64,000 bases of DNA from Lachnospiraceae bacterium (GCA_017552715.1 JAFZOW010000019.1:1-64000); one strand, 5' to 3'; shown: positions 14,189 through 23,848, counted from the stretch's first letter. Notes: generated by a model from the sequence alone, not told the origin. Numbers and translations are program-made.

Positions 14189-15316
14189 TCAGTTCTTTTT
14201 ACGGAAGATCAGTGCCCGCAGGCGTTTCATTACCTTTGATATGGCGATGGGAAGGGCCAGCCCCGCGATGAGATAGAAGATCATCGAATAGTAAGGAAGC
14301 CGGGGCGGCGTGTAGTAGTACCAGATATCCGATTTATATAATGCAAAGTCGAAATCCGCAAAATGGCTTGTGAATTTTGCGATCAGCGCATAGACTGTCT
14401 TTACTCCCATGAAGCCCAGGAACTGGTGCAGCATGATGGCGTAGGATTCGTCCGCGATGGTGTTGATCCAGGGATCCTTCCCCAGTCCCGGCTCCAGGAT
14501 CCTCGCGATGCGCAACCAGAAAGCGATGCCCAGGAAGCCGACTATATAAGGGATCACCGGTCCTTCCGGAAAGCTGTCAAATTTGGACGGGATATAAAAG
14601 GGGAGCCGGTGAAATATAAAAAACATCACCATCTGGATGCCCATGATGATAAGGAAATACGGAATGTTCGGCAGGCGGTCGAAACGCTCCAGCACGCGCC
14701 GGTAGTAGACCCCTGCCGCATAATAAGTCAGAAAGCTTAATGAGTGCTCCAGATAAAGGATCCAGCCGTCATGATAACCCAGGATGGAGATCTCGCAGGC
14801 CAGGATGCCCAGCCCGAGACAAAAGAGCATGACCGGTGTTTCCGGAAAATCTTTCTTTATATATGAAAGTCCCTTACGCAGCAGCATGTACAGAAGCTCC
14901 GCAGTGAAAAGAGGCCCCACATACCAGGTAGCCAGATTGAACATAAACTGATGTCCGTTGTAGAAAGGCGCAAGAAGCAGATTATGGAGCGTCAGTCCTT
15001 CGCCGATGGTGAAACCCATCTGATGCAGAAACCAGGTCAGAAGCCCGTAAAACACATTCCACAGATATAACGGGATCAGCAGCTGCTTCGCCTTTTTCTT
15101 TATGAAAAGCAGGGGATGATCTTCGGATTCCTTCTTGTAGAAGTATCCGGAGGAAAACATCAGGATCGAGAGGATGATCCCCCCGTAGGGCATCCAGTCA
15201 AAGAATAAGTTAAGCGATCCGTCCTCGCAATGTGCCCCTACGGTAACGATCATCGCCACCGCGTATAGGATCTTGAAACGATAGTCTATGCTTTTCTTTT
15301 TTACTTCTGTGCTCAT
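14189..15316 (-). CDS. membrane acyltransferase (Acyl_transf_3 type)
   Basis: 375 residues with about ten hydrophobic segments. The first region, ILYAVAMIVTVGAHCEDG, has the membrane acyltransferase-3 style with His in helix 1, and further helices extend through the protein with a basic C-terminus (LRALIFRKKN). Such proteins O-acetylate extracellular polysaccharide or peptidoglycan sugars using cytoplasmic acetyl-CoA. It is the last gene of the long leftward glycan operon, 6 bases from the GT2 gene upstream, so the likely target is the polymer made by this locus. Confidence 0.82.
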   Translation of the reverse strand: MSTEVKKKSIDYRFKILYAVAMIVTVGAHCEDGSLNLFFDWMPYGGIILSILMFSSGYFYKKESEDHPLLFIKKKAKQLLIPLYLWNVFYGLLTWFLHQMGFTIGEGLTLHNLLLAPFYNGHQFMFNLATWYVGPLFTAELLYMLLRKGLSYIKKDFPETPVMLFCLGLGILACEISILGYHDGWILYLEHSLSFLTYYAAGVYYRRVLERFDRLPNIPYFLIIMGIQMVMFFIFHRLPFYIPSKFDSFPEGPVIPYIVGFLGIAFWLRIARILEPGLGKDPWINTIADESYAIMLHQFLGFMGVKTVYALIAKFTSHFADFDFALYKSDIWYYYTPPRLPYYSMIFYLIAGLALPIAISKVMKRLRALIFRKKN

Positions 15317-15322
15317 ATGTCC

Positions 15323-16042
15323 TCACTCAAAAAGATTATAGCGGATGATGCAATACAGCGCGCGGAAAGCATCCTTCAGTCCGATCTTTTTTCCCTGTTC
15401 AAAGGTACGGGGATGGTAGGAGATCGGTATCTCGTATATCCTGTATTTTCCTTTGGCAAGCTTGGCTGTCACCTCCGGCTCAAAGCCGAAACGATTTTCC
15501 CGCAGCTTGATAGACTGTATCACTTCCCTGCGGAACATCTTATAACAGGTTTCCATATCCGTAAGGGCCAGGTCCGAAAAGATATTCGAGAGCATGGTGA
15601 GCAGCTTATTCCCGAATTCATGATAGAAACCGTCTACCCGGTACCTGTTTGAGCGCAGATAACGGGAGCCGTATACCACATCCGCATCAGCGTTCCCGCT
15701 GATAAAGGGTTCGATAAGCTTATGAAACTCCTTCGGGTCATATTCCAGATCAGAGTCCTGCACGATGACCAGATCTCCGGTAGCCGCCTGAAAACCATGG
15801 CGCAACGCTGCTCCCTTTCCCATATTCTTCTTAAGAAAAAGGATCTTATCCGCATGAGACCGAAGCTCTCCTCTGAGCAGATCCCTGCTGCCGTCCGTAG
15901 AACCGTCGTCAATGACGATGATCTCCGTTCTCAGTCCGCAGTCCCGGACACTATCCAGTACATTTTTCAACGTGTTCACTTCATTGTAACAGGGAATGAT
16001 CACAGATATGACAAGATCATCTTTAGATAACTGCTTATCCAT
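15323..16042 (-). CDS. family 2 glycosyltransferase (DPM1-like)
   Basis: 239 residues, GT-A fold: SVIIPCYNEVNTLKNVL, VIDDGSTDGS, and the metal-binding DSDLEYDP. The pattern is that of polyprenyl-phosphate mannose/glucose synthases, without C-terminal membrane helices. The ATG at 16040-16042 is selected because AGGGGG stands before it and the motif then begins at residue 12; the longer frame overlaps the methyltransferase gene. It may charge undecaprenyl phosphate for a GT-C-type enzyme such as the 647-residue protein nearby. Confidence 0.87.
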   Translation of the reverse strand: MDKQLSKDDLVISVIIPCYNEVNTLKNVLDSVRDCGLRTEIIVIDDGSTDGSRDLLRGELRSHADKILFLKKNMGKGAALRHGFQAATGDLVIVQDSDLEYDPKEFHKLIEPFISGNADADVVYGSRYLRSNRYRVDGFYHEFGNKLLTMLSNIFSDLALTDMETCYKMFRREVIQSIKLRENRFGFEPEVTAKLAKGKYRIYEIPISYHPRTFEQGKKIGLKDAFRALYCIIRYNLFE

Positions 16043-16053
16043 AAGGCCCCCTT

Positions 16054-16638
16054 TTATTTCTGTGCAACGATCAACTGATTGCAACCGCACTGGAACTTTT
16101 TATACTTTATTACTTTAAGACCGCATGCCTCCATTTTATCCTTTAATTCCTTCTCTGTCCAATAATGCTTGTGCTCCTCGATCGACTCAACACTGATCAG
16201 ATGCAGTTTGAATGACAGGAATTCCAGGATGGGCTTCGAGAAAGGAGTAGGCGTTGTTAAAATAAAATAGCCGCCTTCTTTGATCACCCGGGCACCCTCC
16301 TCAACCAGACAGGAATCAGCATCGAGATGCTCCAGTACAGCCAGCATAAAAACCCTGTCGACCCGATCATCCTTTATCGGTAAACGGCCGTTAAAGCGGC
16401 TGTTGTTCACTATCCTTACATTTCCGTATACCGCTTCATTTGCACGGATGTCTATTCCATAACCTCTTCGTATCTTTTTGGAGATACTGCGCAGAAATCT
16501 TCCGTTAAAACCGCAGCCGATATCCACACACACGGGCTTAGGTACCATTGTTATATACTTCCTGATCTTGAGATAGCGCAGATATCCCAGAAAACGTTCA
16601 AATAACGGCCAGTTGTCTTCAAATTCATCGTTTTTCAT
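16054..16638 (-). CDS. SAM-dependent methyltransferase (class I)
   Basis: 194 residues. CVDIGCGFNGRFL is the SAM-binding motif I, followed by GYGIDIRA (motif II) and RVFMLAVLEHLDADS (post-I/III). The rest fits the Methyltransf_11 family. The target is probably a sugar or lipid intermediate of the locus. It lies between the DPM1-like transferase and the large membrane protein, spaced by 11 and 27 bases. Confidence 0.85.
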   Translation of the reverse strand: MKNDEFEDNWPLFERFLGYLRYLKIRKYITMVPKPVCVDIGCGFNGRFLRSISKKIRRGYGIDIRANEAVYGNVRIVNNSRFNGRLPIKDDRVDRVFMLAVLEHLDADSCLVEEGARVIKEGGYFILTTPTPFSKPILEFLSFKLHLISVESIEEHKHYWTEKELKDKMEACGLKVIKYKKFQCGCNQLIVAQK

Positions 16639-16665
16639 TTTTCGCTTCCCCTGTCTTGCTGCATG

Positions 16666-18609
16666 TTACGGTGTAATAACTCTGATCCCATATACATTTA
16701 CGCTATCCGTACCGTTATTGCTTATCCTGAATTCCATCAGGGGCTGATCCTTCTTCAGCACAAGTTCAGCTCTGCGTTTTCCGTCTACCTCTCCAATGTC
16801 CGAAAGAGAAACTAAGCCCCAGCGATGTGTACGGGATACAACGGATAAGTTAAGATCATTTACCTTATCTGCATCATATTCGATGATATATCTTCCGGCA
16901 CTCATGGGAACAAACTCCGAATTGATCTGCTGTCCGCTCCGCACTACAACTGACTCCTCCGTATACTTCAGTTCATCATAGATCACAACAGGCATCAGTT
17001 CAGAATGATCGATCACTCCGTCATCCAGCACCTTCTTCATGTCGGTTGCAATATCATGATCGTATATCAGTACTTTGTATTTTCCGCGATCCAGAAGCTG
17101 CTCTGTTTCCCCAAACTTCTGCAGTATCATCTCCATCCGCCCGAAATCCTTTTCACCCAGCAGAAAGAAGCTCTTTCCCTCCGAAGGTTCGTAGATGGAA
17201 GCATCATTGAGAAAATAATAGGGTCTTACATTTGCATCCGATATCTCCACTGCACAGTAGGTGGTTTTAAAATCCGAATAGACTTCATTTTTGTATGCGT
17301 CCCAATAATCCGCATAGCCCTTTGTCAACCCCATCGCAGCCAGCTCCTGTGGCAGTGCTTCCGCTTCTGCCAGCTTCTCCTTCCATCCTCTACATCCGGA
17401 AACCAACCCGGCACCCTGCAGGATCACTGCCAGCCCAAAAAGCATTATCCACGCGTATCTTGCTATACCCTTCTGCTCTATCCAATAGACATAGATATAT
17501 CTGCCGGAAAGGATCATGCAGGCATAAATGGAGGTGATCATATAATATGATGTGGTATAAAAGCCCAGGAATACAGACATGATCAGCATGATGGCATTAT
17601 GTACCAAGGTAAAGTAAAAGAAGAATTTCGTAAATCCTTCCTCTTCCTTCAGCTTCAGTGCCTGCAATACCGGAACAATAAAGATCACTATGGTACACAT
17701 AACCAGAGATACAATAGAGGCTATCCCTGCCGGAGAAAGGAGAGGCGTCCCCCCTTTATAACCCATCGTGGAATAAATCCCGGAAATAACGGTAAGCAGT
17801 ATATCAATGATCTCACGGAAACTTCCGGGAAGGAGCATCCCATTTCCTTTTGGCATACCGGTAATATTATGGGTGAAAATGATCGCCGCATACGCTGCGA
17901 TGCCCAATACGGCAGGAACAGCAATCCACAGACTGCGACGAAAAGCTTCCCTGATATTATTCTTCAGCTCCGGCTTTTCTTCTGTGCGTATCCCTTCCCA
18001 TATCAGCAGCATTGCCGCCATCCACGCGGGTATAACATGTTCCGCAAACTGACGTATCCCTGCCATGCAGAATACCAGCGATGTGATCACGTAAATAATA
18101 TAATACTTCTTTTCTTTTTCCTGCCTGCAGACATTAAAAAGCATAAGGAGCATGAACGGCATAATGGCTATGTTCGGTGCGTATGCTGCTTGCATATACT
18201 GCATATCCGGCTGCCCGTTCATGAACAGAAGAAGGATTGGAACCGTGATCATCCAGGCATTATTCTTCCAGCCTTTCCTGCATGTATATATGACGGACAT
18301 CCCCCCGACCAGCATGCAGAACGCTGTGCCAAGCATTCTCGCCAGGCTCTGGTCACCCAATATGAGAGAAAAAGGAAAAACATAGGTACCTATGTTATAT
18401 ACCCATACATCCATATGGGCATAAGTCCATGTAGCAGGAAAAGGAGAAAGATGGCGTCCTGCCGCTCTCGCAAGGATAGATGCTGTTGCGGTATCCGAAT
18501 GAATGCTTGCCTGGCCCATAGTGAGCGGAAAATAAGCAGCGCACAAGAACGCGAATAATACAAACAGTACAGCTATAATTTTTTTTCCTTTTTCTTTATT
18601 CTTCATCAT
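16666..18609 (-). CDS. polytopic membrane protein, GT-C-like
   Basis: 647 residues. A single basic start is followed by about 11-12 hydrophobic helices to residue ~410, then a soluble C-terminal domain of about 230 residues. The first extracellular loop, QASIHSDTATASILARA, carries an Asp in the position of the catalytic acidic residue of lipid-phosphate-sugar-dependent transferases. No exact family is recognised. Its start overlaps the end of a GtrB-type transferase gene, which suggests it transfers the sugar from undecaprenyl phosphate outside the membrane. Alternative: polymer export or modification. Confidence 0.7.
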   Translation of the reverse strand: MMKNKEKGKKIIAVLFVLFAFLCAAYFPLTMGQASIHSDTATASILARAAGRHLSPFPATWTYAHMDVWVYNIGTYVFPFSLILGDQSLARMLGTAFCMLVGGMSVIYTCRKGWKNNAWMITVPILLLFMNGQPDMQYMQAAYAPNIAIMPFMLLMLFNVCRQEKEKKYYIIYVITSLVFCMAGIRQFAEHVIPAWMAAMLLIWEGIRTEEKPELKNNIREAFRRSLWIAVPAVLGIAAYAAIIFTHNITGMPKGNGMLLPGSFREIIDILLTVISGIYSTMGYKGGTPLLSPAGIASIVSLVMCTIVIFIVPVLQALKLKEEEGFTKFFFYFTLVHNAIMLIMSVFLGFYTTSYYMITSIYACMILSGRYIYVYWIEQKGIARYAWIMLFGLAVILQGAGLVSGCRGWKEKLAEAEALPQELAAMGLTKGYADYWDAYKNEVYSDFKTTYCAVEISDANVRPYYFLNDASIYEPSEGKSFFLLGEKDFGRMEMILQKFGETEQLLDRGKYKVLIYDHDIATDMKKVLDDGVIDHSELMPVVIYDELKYTEESVVVRSGQQINSEFVPMSAGRYIIEYDADKVNDLNLSVVSRTHRWGLVSLSDIGEVDGKRRAELVLKKDQPLMEFRISNNGTDSVNVYGIRVITP

Positions 18610-19522
18610 CTGTTGTCGATTTTATGACATACTGAGGTGAACAGTTGCTGTTAATGTACAATCTTCCTACATATTCACCCAGCATGCCCAGCATGATCAT
18701 GATCATCCCACCGATAAAAAGTATCACCGAAATAAGGGAACTGAATCCCAGCAGTATCTCCGGATGGATCAGTTTCCGAATAATAAAGTACATACTGAGT
18801 ATAAATCCGAGGACCGCACATATCATTCCCATAAAAGATGCTATCCTCAGCGGAATAATGGAGAAAGCCGTAAATCCGTTGATCCACAAACGGATCAGCT
18901 TCGAGATCGTATAGGTGGATACACCTTCTTTACGGTTTCTGTGTTCTATATCCACCTCACTGATATTCTGCGTTGCCCTGAAGATCAGACCGCCTATATA
19001 TGGATATGAATGATCATAACGGATGATCTCATCTTTTATAAATCCCTGCATACCGAAGAAACTGTTTCCCTGAATATGCTTCGGTTTGTCCACAAGCCAT
19101 TCCGACATCTTACGATTGAGAAAACTTCCAAACTTTCGAAAGGACGTTTTTTTATACTGCGGATATCTGGCGTAGACTACATCCGCACCCTTTTCCATCT
19201 CCTGCACAAGGAGCTCTATCCCTTCAGGCGTGGACTGTCCATCATCATCCATCGTAATGATATAATCTCCGCCGGCTTTTCTGTATCCCGCCATCAGAGC
19301 CGCATGCTGCCCGAAATTGCGGGAAAAATGGATCCCTTTTATCAGTTTGTTTTCACGTGACAGCTTCCGGATAACGTCCCAGACATCATCGGGCGAGCCA
19401 TCATCAACCAGTATCAGTTCCTTAAGATTTATCCCTTTTGTTTTTTTAAGTATTTCTTTGACCACATCGCCTAAATACGAAGCCGATCTGTAACAGGGGA
19501 TAACAATGGAAACCGTTTTCAT
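18596..19522 (-). CDS. GtrB-type undecaprenyl-phosphate glycosyltransferase
   Basis: 308 residues: SIVIPCYRSASYLGDVV, LVDDGSPDD, IITMDDDGQSTPEG, then two C-terminal membrane helices (IASFMGMICAVLGFILSMYF and a second near residue 265-285). This is the shape of bactoprenol glucosyltransferases such as GtrB, which load one sugar on undecaprenyl phosphate. Together with the downstream polytopic protein and the EamA pair upstream, it makes a plausible load/flip/transfer set for side-branch decoration. Confidence 0.88.
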   Translation of the reverse strand: MKTVSIVIPCYRSASYLGDVVKEILKKTKGINLKELILVDDGSPDDVWDVIRKLSRENKLIKGIHFSRNFGQHAALMAGYRKAGGDYIITMDDDGQSTPEGIELLVQEMEKGADVVYARYPQYKKTSFRKFGSFLNRKMSEWLVDKPKHIQGNSFFGMQGFIKDEIIRYDHSYPYIGGLIFRATQNISEVDIEHRNRKEGVSTYTISKLIRLWINGFTAFSIIPLRIASFMGMICAVLGFILSMYFIIRKLIHPEILLGFSSLISVILFIGGMIMIMLGMLGEYVGRLYINSNCSPQYVIKSTTDDEE

Positions 19523-20697
19523 AACATCACCCTTCTTCCTTCTTCGGATGATTTATATGCCGCATACAGAACGCGCATGGTCTCATATGCCAGATCAAAG
19601 CCGGACCGGCTTGACCTGTCAAAGCACACTGCTTCCATAAAATCCTGTATCTCATCGTAATAGCCTCTCAGCATTTCATCCGAAACGAAGGGATAATTCC
19701 AGCCGGTTTTTATGGGAAGCATTTCGGAAAGGTATACGTCTTCCATTCCCTTCTCATCGGGAAGATAGGTTGTCATGGCATCGTTCATCGTCAGCCTGCA
19801 ATTCAGATGAGAATCATTGCAGTATAATTCCACATAGTTCATACTGCCTCCCAGGCAGGCGTCATTGGCAATGATCAGAGCCTTTGAATCATCGGAAAAG
19901 CTGACGATAGCCGTACCGTTATCTTCCACATCAACCGGATCCGCAAGTATATGTCTGTGCTCCTCTTCCGTCAGCTGTTTTGTGAAAACTCCCACCTCTG
20001 CCATAACACTTACGGGATGGATATCTTCACTCCGTGCTTCCGCTTCCTGCATTTTCAGCCACAAGGCTGCAGATAAAGGATGGGTACCGGTACGTATCAA
20101 AGTCCCTCCGCCGTTCTTATTCCAATATCCCGCAACGGCAGAGCTGGACCCTTTTAAGCTTTCTTCCCCACGGATAAATAGGATCTTGGACTTTCTTGCT
20201 TTAACGATCTCTGCTGCTTTTACAACTGCAGGAGCATAAACGAAATTTTCCGCATACATGAATTTTCTATCTGTACTGCGGACTGCTTCCCTTATCCTTT
20301 CAAGCGTTTGCATAAGTGATTCATACATTACGGAGCGACTGACTTTATTTCCGACCAGCTCATCCGATTCCGGATCACCAAAGTATCCCGTGAGCGGTTT
20401 CTCACAGATCACATGTTTCCCGGCCTTTAATGCCCTGATGATCATTTCCTCATGAAGATAAGGCGGCGTGCAGATGTCGATCACATCGATCTCTTCATCA
20501 TCCAGCATTTCCTGGTAATCATAAGTGATCTTCTCAAAGCCGTATAATTCCGCCGCTTTTTCCAGCTGATCCTGCCGTCTTGCAAATATGGTCTTGAATC
20601 TCACGGTCACGTGACTGACCCTGACATACGCATGCATGTGCAGTTCGGTTGCCCTGCCCGCACCGGCCATTCCTATACATACAACGCCTTTTTTCAA
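19519..20697 (-). CDS. Gfo/Idh/MocA-family oxidoreductase
   Basis: 392 residues. N-terminal Rossmann fold (VVCIGMAGAGRATELHMHAY), then VIDICTPPYLHEEMIIRALKAGKHVICEKP, the hallmark EKP loop of the family. The C-terminal sheet domain follows (GGGTLIRTGTHPLSA). It reduces or oxidises a sugar or related carbonyl with NAD(P). The start is a TTG preceded by GGAGA, overlapping the ATP-grasp stop as TTGA. The pair with that ligase suggests synthesis of a modified sugar or amino-acid substituent. Confidence 0.9.
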   Translation of the reverse strand: MKKGVVCIGMAGAGRATELHMHAYVRVSHVTVRFKTIFARRQDQLEKAAELYGFEKITYDYQEMLDDEEIDVIDICTPPYLHEEMIIRALKAGKHVICEKPLTGYFGDPESDELVGNKVSRSVMYESLMQTLERIREAVRSTDRKFMYAENFVYAPAVVKAAEIVKARKSKILFIRGEESLKGSSSAVAGYWNKNGGGTLIRTGTHPLSAALWLKMQEAEARSEDIHPVSVMAEVGVFTKQLTEEEHRHILADPVDVEDNGTAIVSFSDDSKALIIANDACLGGSMNYVELYCNDSHLNCRLTMNDAMTTYLPDEKGMEDVYLSEMLPIKTGWNYPFVSDEMLRGYYDEIQDFMEAVCFDRSSRSGFDLAYETMRVLYAAYKSSEEGRRVML

Positions 20698-21902
20698 TCC
20701 GGTATCTCCTCTGTTCTTCCTTCTACATCTTCCATTTTGATGCTTATGTTTGAATACTGATACTTTAACAGATATTTCTGTATCTCCCTGTTTTCAAATT
20801 CATAAAAAACTATACCGAATTTGAACTTCAGATAATCATCCACCAGGAAGCCCGATCGGGCCCAGATGATGCTGTCTATCATTCTTTTTCTGTACTCGTT
20901 CGGGATCTCGATCCCCCTGAAGATCCCGTTCCTGTCCGTCATAAGGCATTCCCGGGCAACGATCCTGTTATCCGGCTTTTCGGGAAGCTCATAATCCATG
21001 GCCAGTTCGGCCCTTACGATATTCTCCGCATATCTGCAGCCGGTGGAATACTCGACCAGCATGACATACAGATCCCCGGGGGTTCTTCTGCAGGGATCGA
21101 TGAGATAGGGCTTTCCGTCCTTATCAACAATATACTGGCAATGGAAGAGGCCGTCCGTAAGGGAGAGTTCTTTTGCGATCTTCTCGGCACCGCTTACGAT
21201 CTCCGCCCTTGTTTCCTCCGAAAGATCGGAGGGTGCATAGGCTCCCGATACCAGATACTTGTTCAGATAGTACTCTTCATTATCAAAAAAGGAAAAAACA
21301 ACCTTTCCTTCCTTCAGCAGCATGGATGCGCCGTTATTGGTACCTTCGATGTATTCCTCCGCCAGCACCACATTCTGTCTCGTCATCATGACCGCCATAT
21401 GATATGCCTGCTGTGCTTCGTACAGATTGCTGCATTTCCGTACGCCTTTTCCTCCGGTCAGATCCGTAGGCTTTATGATGATGGGATAATTCCACTCATA
21501 CTTTTCCAGTTCGCTCTCCGCAGCGATCTCTCTGAAGAAGGGAACTCTTACACCCAGCTTTTCACATATGCTTCTCAGGACGTTTTTCCTGTGAAATTTC
21601 CTTGCGGTCTCATAACTGTCATGTCCCGGAAGACCTAAAGCCTCACAGGCATAGGCCGTGGAAAGATAAGCAAAATCATTGCAGCCGGAAACGATGGCGG
21701 CAACGCCTTCCTCCCTGGCCAGCTTCAGGACAAAATCACCGTCGGAGTAATCCCCTCTGACATATTTGTCGGTCTTCTGATGGCCCAGGCCGCCTTCGTC
21801 ACGGCCTGTGGAGATGATATAGTGATCCCCCAGACGCCGGATCGCATCGATAAGCGGAATCTCCGAATGACTGCCTCCCGTGATAAGTATCTTTTTCATC
21901 AT
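20694..21902 (-). CDS. ATP-grasp ligase (carbamoyl-phosphate-synthase-like)
   Basis: 402 residues. An N-terminal preATP-grasp Rossmann part (ILITGGSHSEIPLIDAIRRLG) is followed by NYPIIIKPTDLTGGKGVRKC and VVLAEEYIEGT, then YLIDPCRRTPGD. The closest relatives are PurK/CPS-like ligases in polysaccharide loci that attach amino acids or similar groups to sugars. The ATG at 21900-21902 is preferred: AAAGGG precedes it and it forms an ATGA overlap with the FkbM gene. Upstream in-frame GTG is less likely. The acceptor is not known. Confidence 0.87.
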   Translation of the reverse strand: MMKKILITGGSHSEIPLIDAIRRLGDHYIISTGRDEGGLGHQKTDKYVRGDYSDGDFVLKLAREEGVAAIVSGCNDFAYLSTAYACEALGLPGHDSYETARKFHRKNVLRSICEKLGVRVPFFREIAAESELEKYEWNYPIIIKPTDLTGGKGVRKCSNLYEAQQAYHMAVMMTRQNVVLAEEYIEGTNNGASMLLKEGKVVFSFFDNEEYYLNKYLVSGAYAPSDLSEETRAEIVSGAEKIAKELSLTDGLFHCQYIVDKDGKPYLIDPCRRTPGDLYVMLVEYSTGCRYAENIVRAELAMDYELPEKPDNRIVARECLMTDRNGIFRGIEIPNEYRKRMIDSIIWARSGFLVDDYLKFKFGIVFYEFENREIQKYLLKYQYSNISIKMEDVEGRTEEIPD

Positions 21903-23011
21903 TTCCACCCTTTGGGTATTGCATAGAATACCAGCTCCGCCAGATCCGTCCCGTGATATCTCAGATAATGATCATATACATTTTCCGTATCCAGGGAATG
22001 AATGAACTGCGGGATCGTGATCAGGTCCTCCTGCTTATGATATACGCATATGGTCAGGCAGGGATGATTCCTGCGTATGAATTCTTCCGCTCCCTTCAGG
22101 GCCTCCATTTCGCTTCCTTCGATATCGATCTTCAGCAGCATTCTTTCATCCTGCGGGAATTCCATTTCGTCCATCCGGGTAACATCCACTTTGATACTCC
22201 CGCTGTCCGACAGATGGGAGGATGACTTTCCTTCCTCACGGAAGAACAGGGTCGTGGTTTCGGAGTATACCCCCTTATCGATCACGGTCAGATCATGTAT
22301 GTTTTCCTTCTTTTCTCTTTCCCTGATCTTTTCCACATTCTTTTTATCCGGTTCAAAAGCCGTTATCCCTTTGTAAGCGGGAAAAGCGGCGATAAAATCA
22401 TGTATGCTGTCCCCGTCAAAGGCTCCGCAGTCGATAAGCCTGTCTATCTTCAGGTCTTTGGTAAGTTCATTAAAATAGGCCGTCTCCTCCCGGCAGTCGA
22501 GATACAGCTCATCAAAAGCCCCCACCGTGGTGGCATTCAGATATGCTTCCATGGTCTTTTTTGACTTCTCATCACAGAGCATATCAAAGCTTTCCTCATA
22601 CAGAGCCAGCTTATCACGGACAAAATCGGGACTCCACTTTACGATCGTGTTATATACGACCACAAAGTGAAGATCGTAAAAATGCACGAGCCTGTCCCTG
22701 TATTGTTCTTTCAGGCGAACATACTTCCCGTAGTCATATATCCCGAAGACCACAACATCCGAAGGGGAATAATCCCGAATCAGATCGCTTACCGACACGC
22801 TGTCTGCACGATCCTTTTCCGTAAAATAGAGATCATCCAGGACCCATATGGGAGACGCTTCCACCGCTTCTTCCTTCAGATATCCGGCAAGGATACGGGC
22901 GTATATACCCTTTCCCCAAATATAGAGCTTCCCTCCGCTTTCCTTCAGCTGCTCTTTGATCTGCCGTGCCTTAAGCTGTCTTTTGTCCTGTTCCTCAAGC
23001 AATAGTTTCAT
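21899..23011 (-). CDS. FkbM-family methyltransferase
   Basis: 370 residues. The first ~130 residues hold a Rossmann-like, poorly conserved region (YIWGKGIYARILAGYL, VVVFGIYDYGKYVRL). The C-terminal part is the FkbM domain: RLIDCGAFDGDSI (SAM motif I), ITAFEPDKKN, MLLKIDIEGSEMEALKGA. FkbM enzymes O-methylate sugars or glycolipids. The N-terminal domain resembles the nucleotide-binding part often fused to FkbM in glycan loci. It is spaced 32 bases from the EamA pair. Confidence 0.88.
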   Translation of the reverse strand: MKLLLEEQDKRQLKARQIKEQLKESGGKLYIWGKGIYARILAGYLKEEAVEASPIWVLDDLYFTEKDRADSVSVSDLIRDYSPSDVVVFGIYDYGKYVRLKEQYRDRLVHFYDLHFVVVYNTIVKWSPDFVRDKLALYEESFDMLCDEKSKKTMEAYLNATTVGAFDELYLDCREETAYFNELTKDLKIDRLIDCGAFDGDSIHDFIAAFPAYKGITAFEPDKKNVEKIREREKKENIHDLTVIDKGVYSETTTLFFREEGKSSSHLSDSGSIKVDVTRMDEMEFPQDERMLLKIDIEGSEMEALKGAEEFIRRNHPCLTICVYHKQEDLITIPQFIHSLDTENVYDHYLRYHGTDLAELVFYAIPKGWK

Positions 23012-23043
23012 ATCGATCCGCTCCGTTTCAGAAAATACAGGCT

Positions 23044-23397
23044 TTATCCAAGCAGTGCATATACTGTGATGCCCGCCAGTATCAGCAATAATGCCGCTAT
23101 CTTTTTCGCGTTCAGTTTTTCCTTAAATATGGTCACTCCGAAGGCCGTAACATATATATAGCTGCTGGCCTCCAGAACAGGTCCCAGCGACAGGGGGATA
23201 CCGCGGTAGGCCAGAACCGATAGCAGGGTGGTCGCCACAAAAAGTCCGTACGCCAGTATCACCCGGATGTTCAGGTATTCCTCCAGAACACTTTTGTGTT
23301 CTTTCATGGCTTCCTTTTTGAGCAGCACCTGGGATACCGCACTTATGAAAGTGCCTGCCAGAAGTATGCCGGCATGGAGAAGCATCTTATTGTCCAT
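23044..23397 (-). CDS. small EamA/DMT-type transporter, second of a pair
   Basis: 117 residues with four hydrophobic helices, the size of SMR/ArnE-ArnF proteins. The segments are LLHAGILLAGTFISAVSQ, ILAYGLFVATTLLSVL, SSYIYVTAFGVTIF and IAALLLILAGITVYALL. The ATG at 23395-23397 is chosen; the longer frame lies inside the upstream gene. It overlaps that gene by 11 bases, which fits a heterodimer like ArnE/ArnF that flips undecaprenyl-phosphate sugars. It probably serves the GtrB-type transferase of this operon. Confidence 0.8.
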   Translation of the reverse strand: MDNKMLLHAGILLAGTFISAVSQVLLKKEAMKEHKSVLEEYLNIRVILAYGLFVATTLLSVLAYRGIPLSLGPVLEASSYIYVTAFGVTIFKEKLNAKKIAALLLILAGITVYALLG

Positions 23398-23785
23398 CGG
23401 AGGCCTTCTCCTTATCTCCCGATACAGCATACAATACCACCCCGCAGATTACAAGGGCGGCGCCGCATACCTTCCCGGCAGTGATGTGTTCCCTGAATAT
23501 CAGGAAGCCCCACACTATGCCCCATACCACCACGACGGCCTTGTTGGCAAATGCGGTGGTCAGCGGCAGATGCTTGATGACCTGCTGCCATACAAAGGCA
23601 TAAACCATGAGCAGGAGGATCAGCCCGCCATAGAACAGGCAGAAGCGCAGACTGAGAAAAGCTTCCCCGGCCGCCAGCTTGCTGAACACTCCTCCCAGAG
23701 AATACAGCATCAGTACCAGATGCAGGAAGATATACACAAGCAGGGTCTTTCCCTTTTTATTTTCTTTTTCGGAACCCGTCGTCAT
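23387..23785 (-). CDS. small EamA/DMT-type transporter, first of a pair
   Basis: 132 residues, four helices (LLVYIFLHLVLMLYSLGG, LRFCLFYGGLILLLMVYAF, FANKAVVVVWGIVWGFLIF, CGAALVICGVVLYAV). Half the size of usual EamA proteins, hence probably a dimer partner of the next gene, as in ArnE/ArnF. The C-terminal tail (GDKEKASDGQ) is hydrophilic and cytoplasmic. Confidence 0.8.
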   Translation of the reverse strand: MTTGSEKENKKGKTLLVYIFLHLVLMLYSLGGVFSKLAAGEAFLSLRFCLFYGGLILLLMVYAFVWQQVIKHLPLTTAFANKAVVVVWGIVWGFLIFREHITAGKVCGAALVICGVVLYAVSGDKEKASDGQ

Positions 23786-23848
23786 TTCTTCTTATCCGTT
23801 ACCCTCCGGGGACAGGAGCTTCCTTTCTTTACGCTCCTCCCGGGGATC

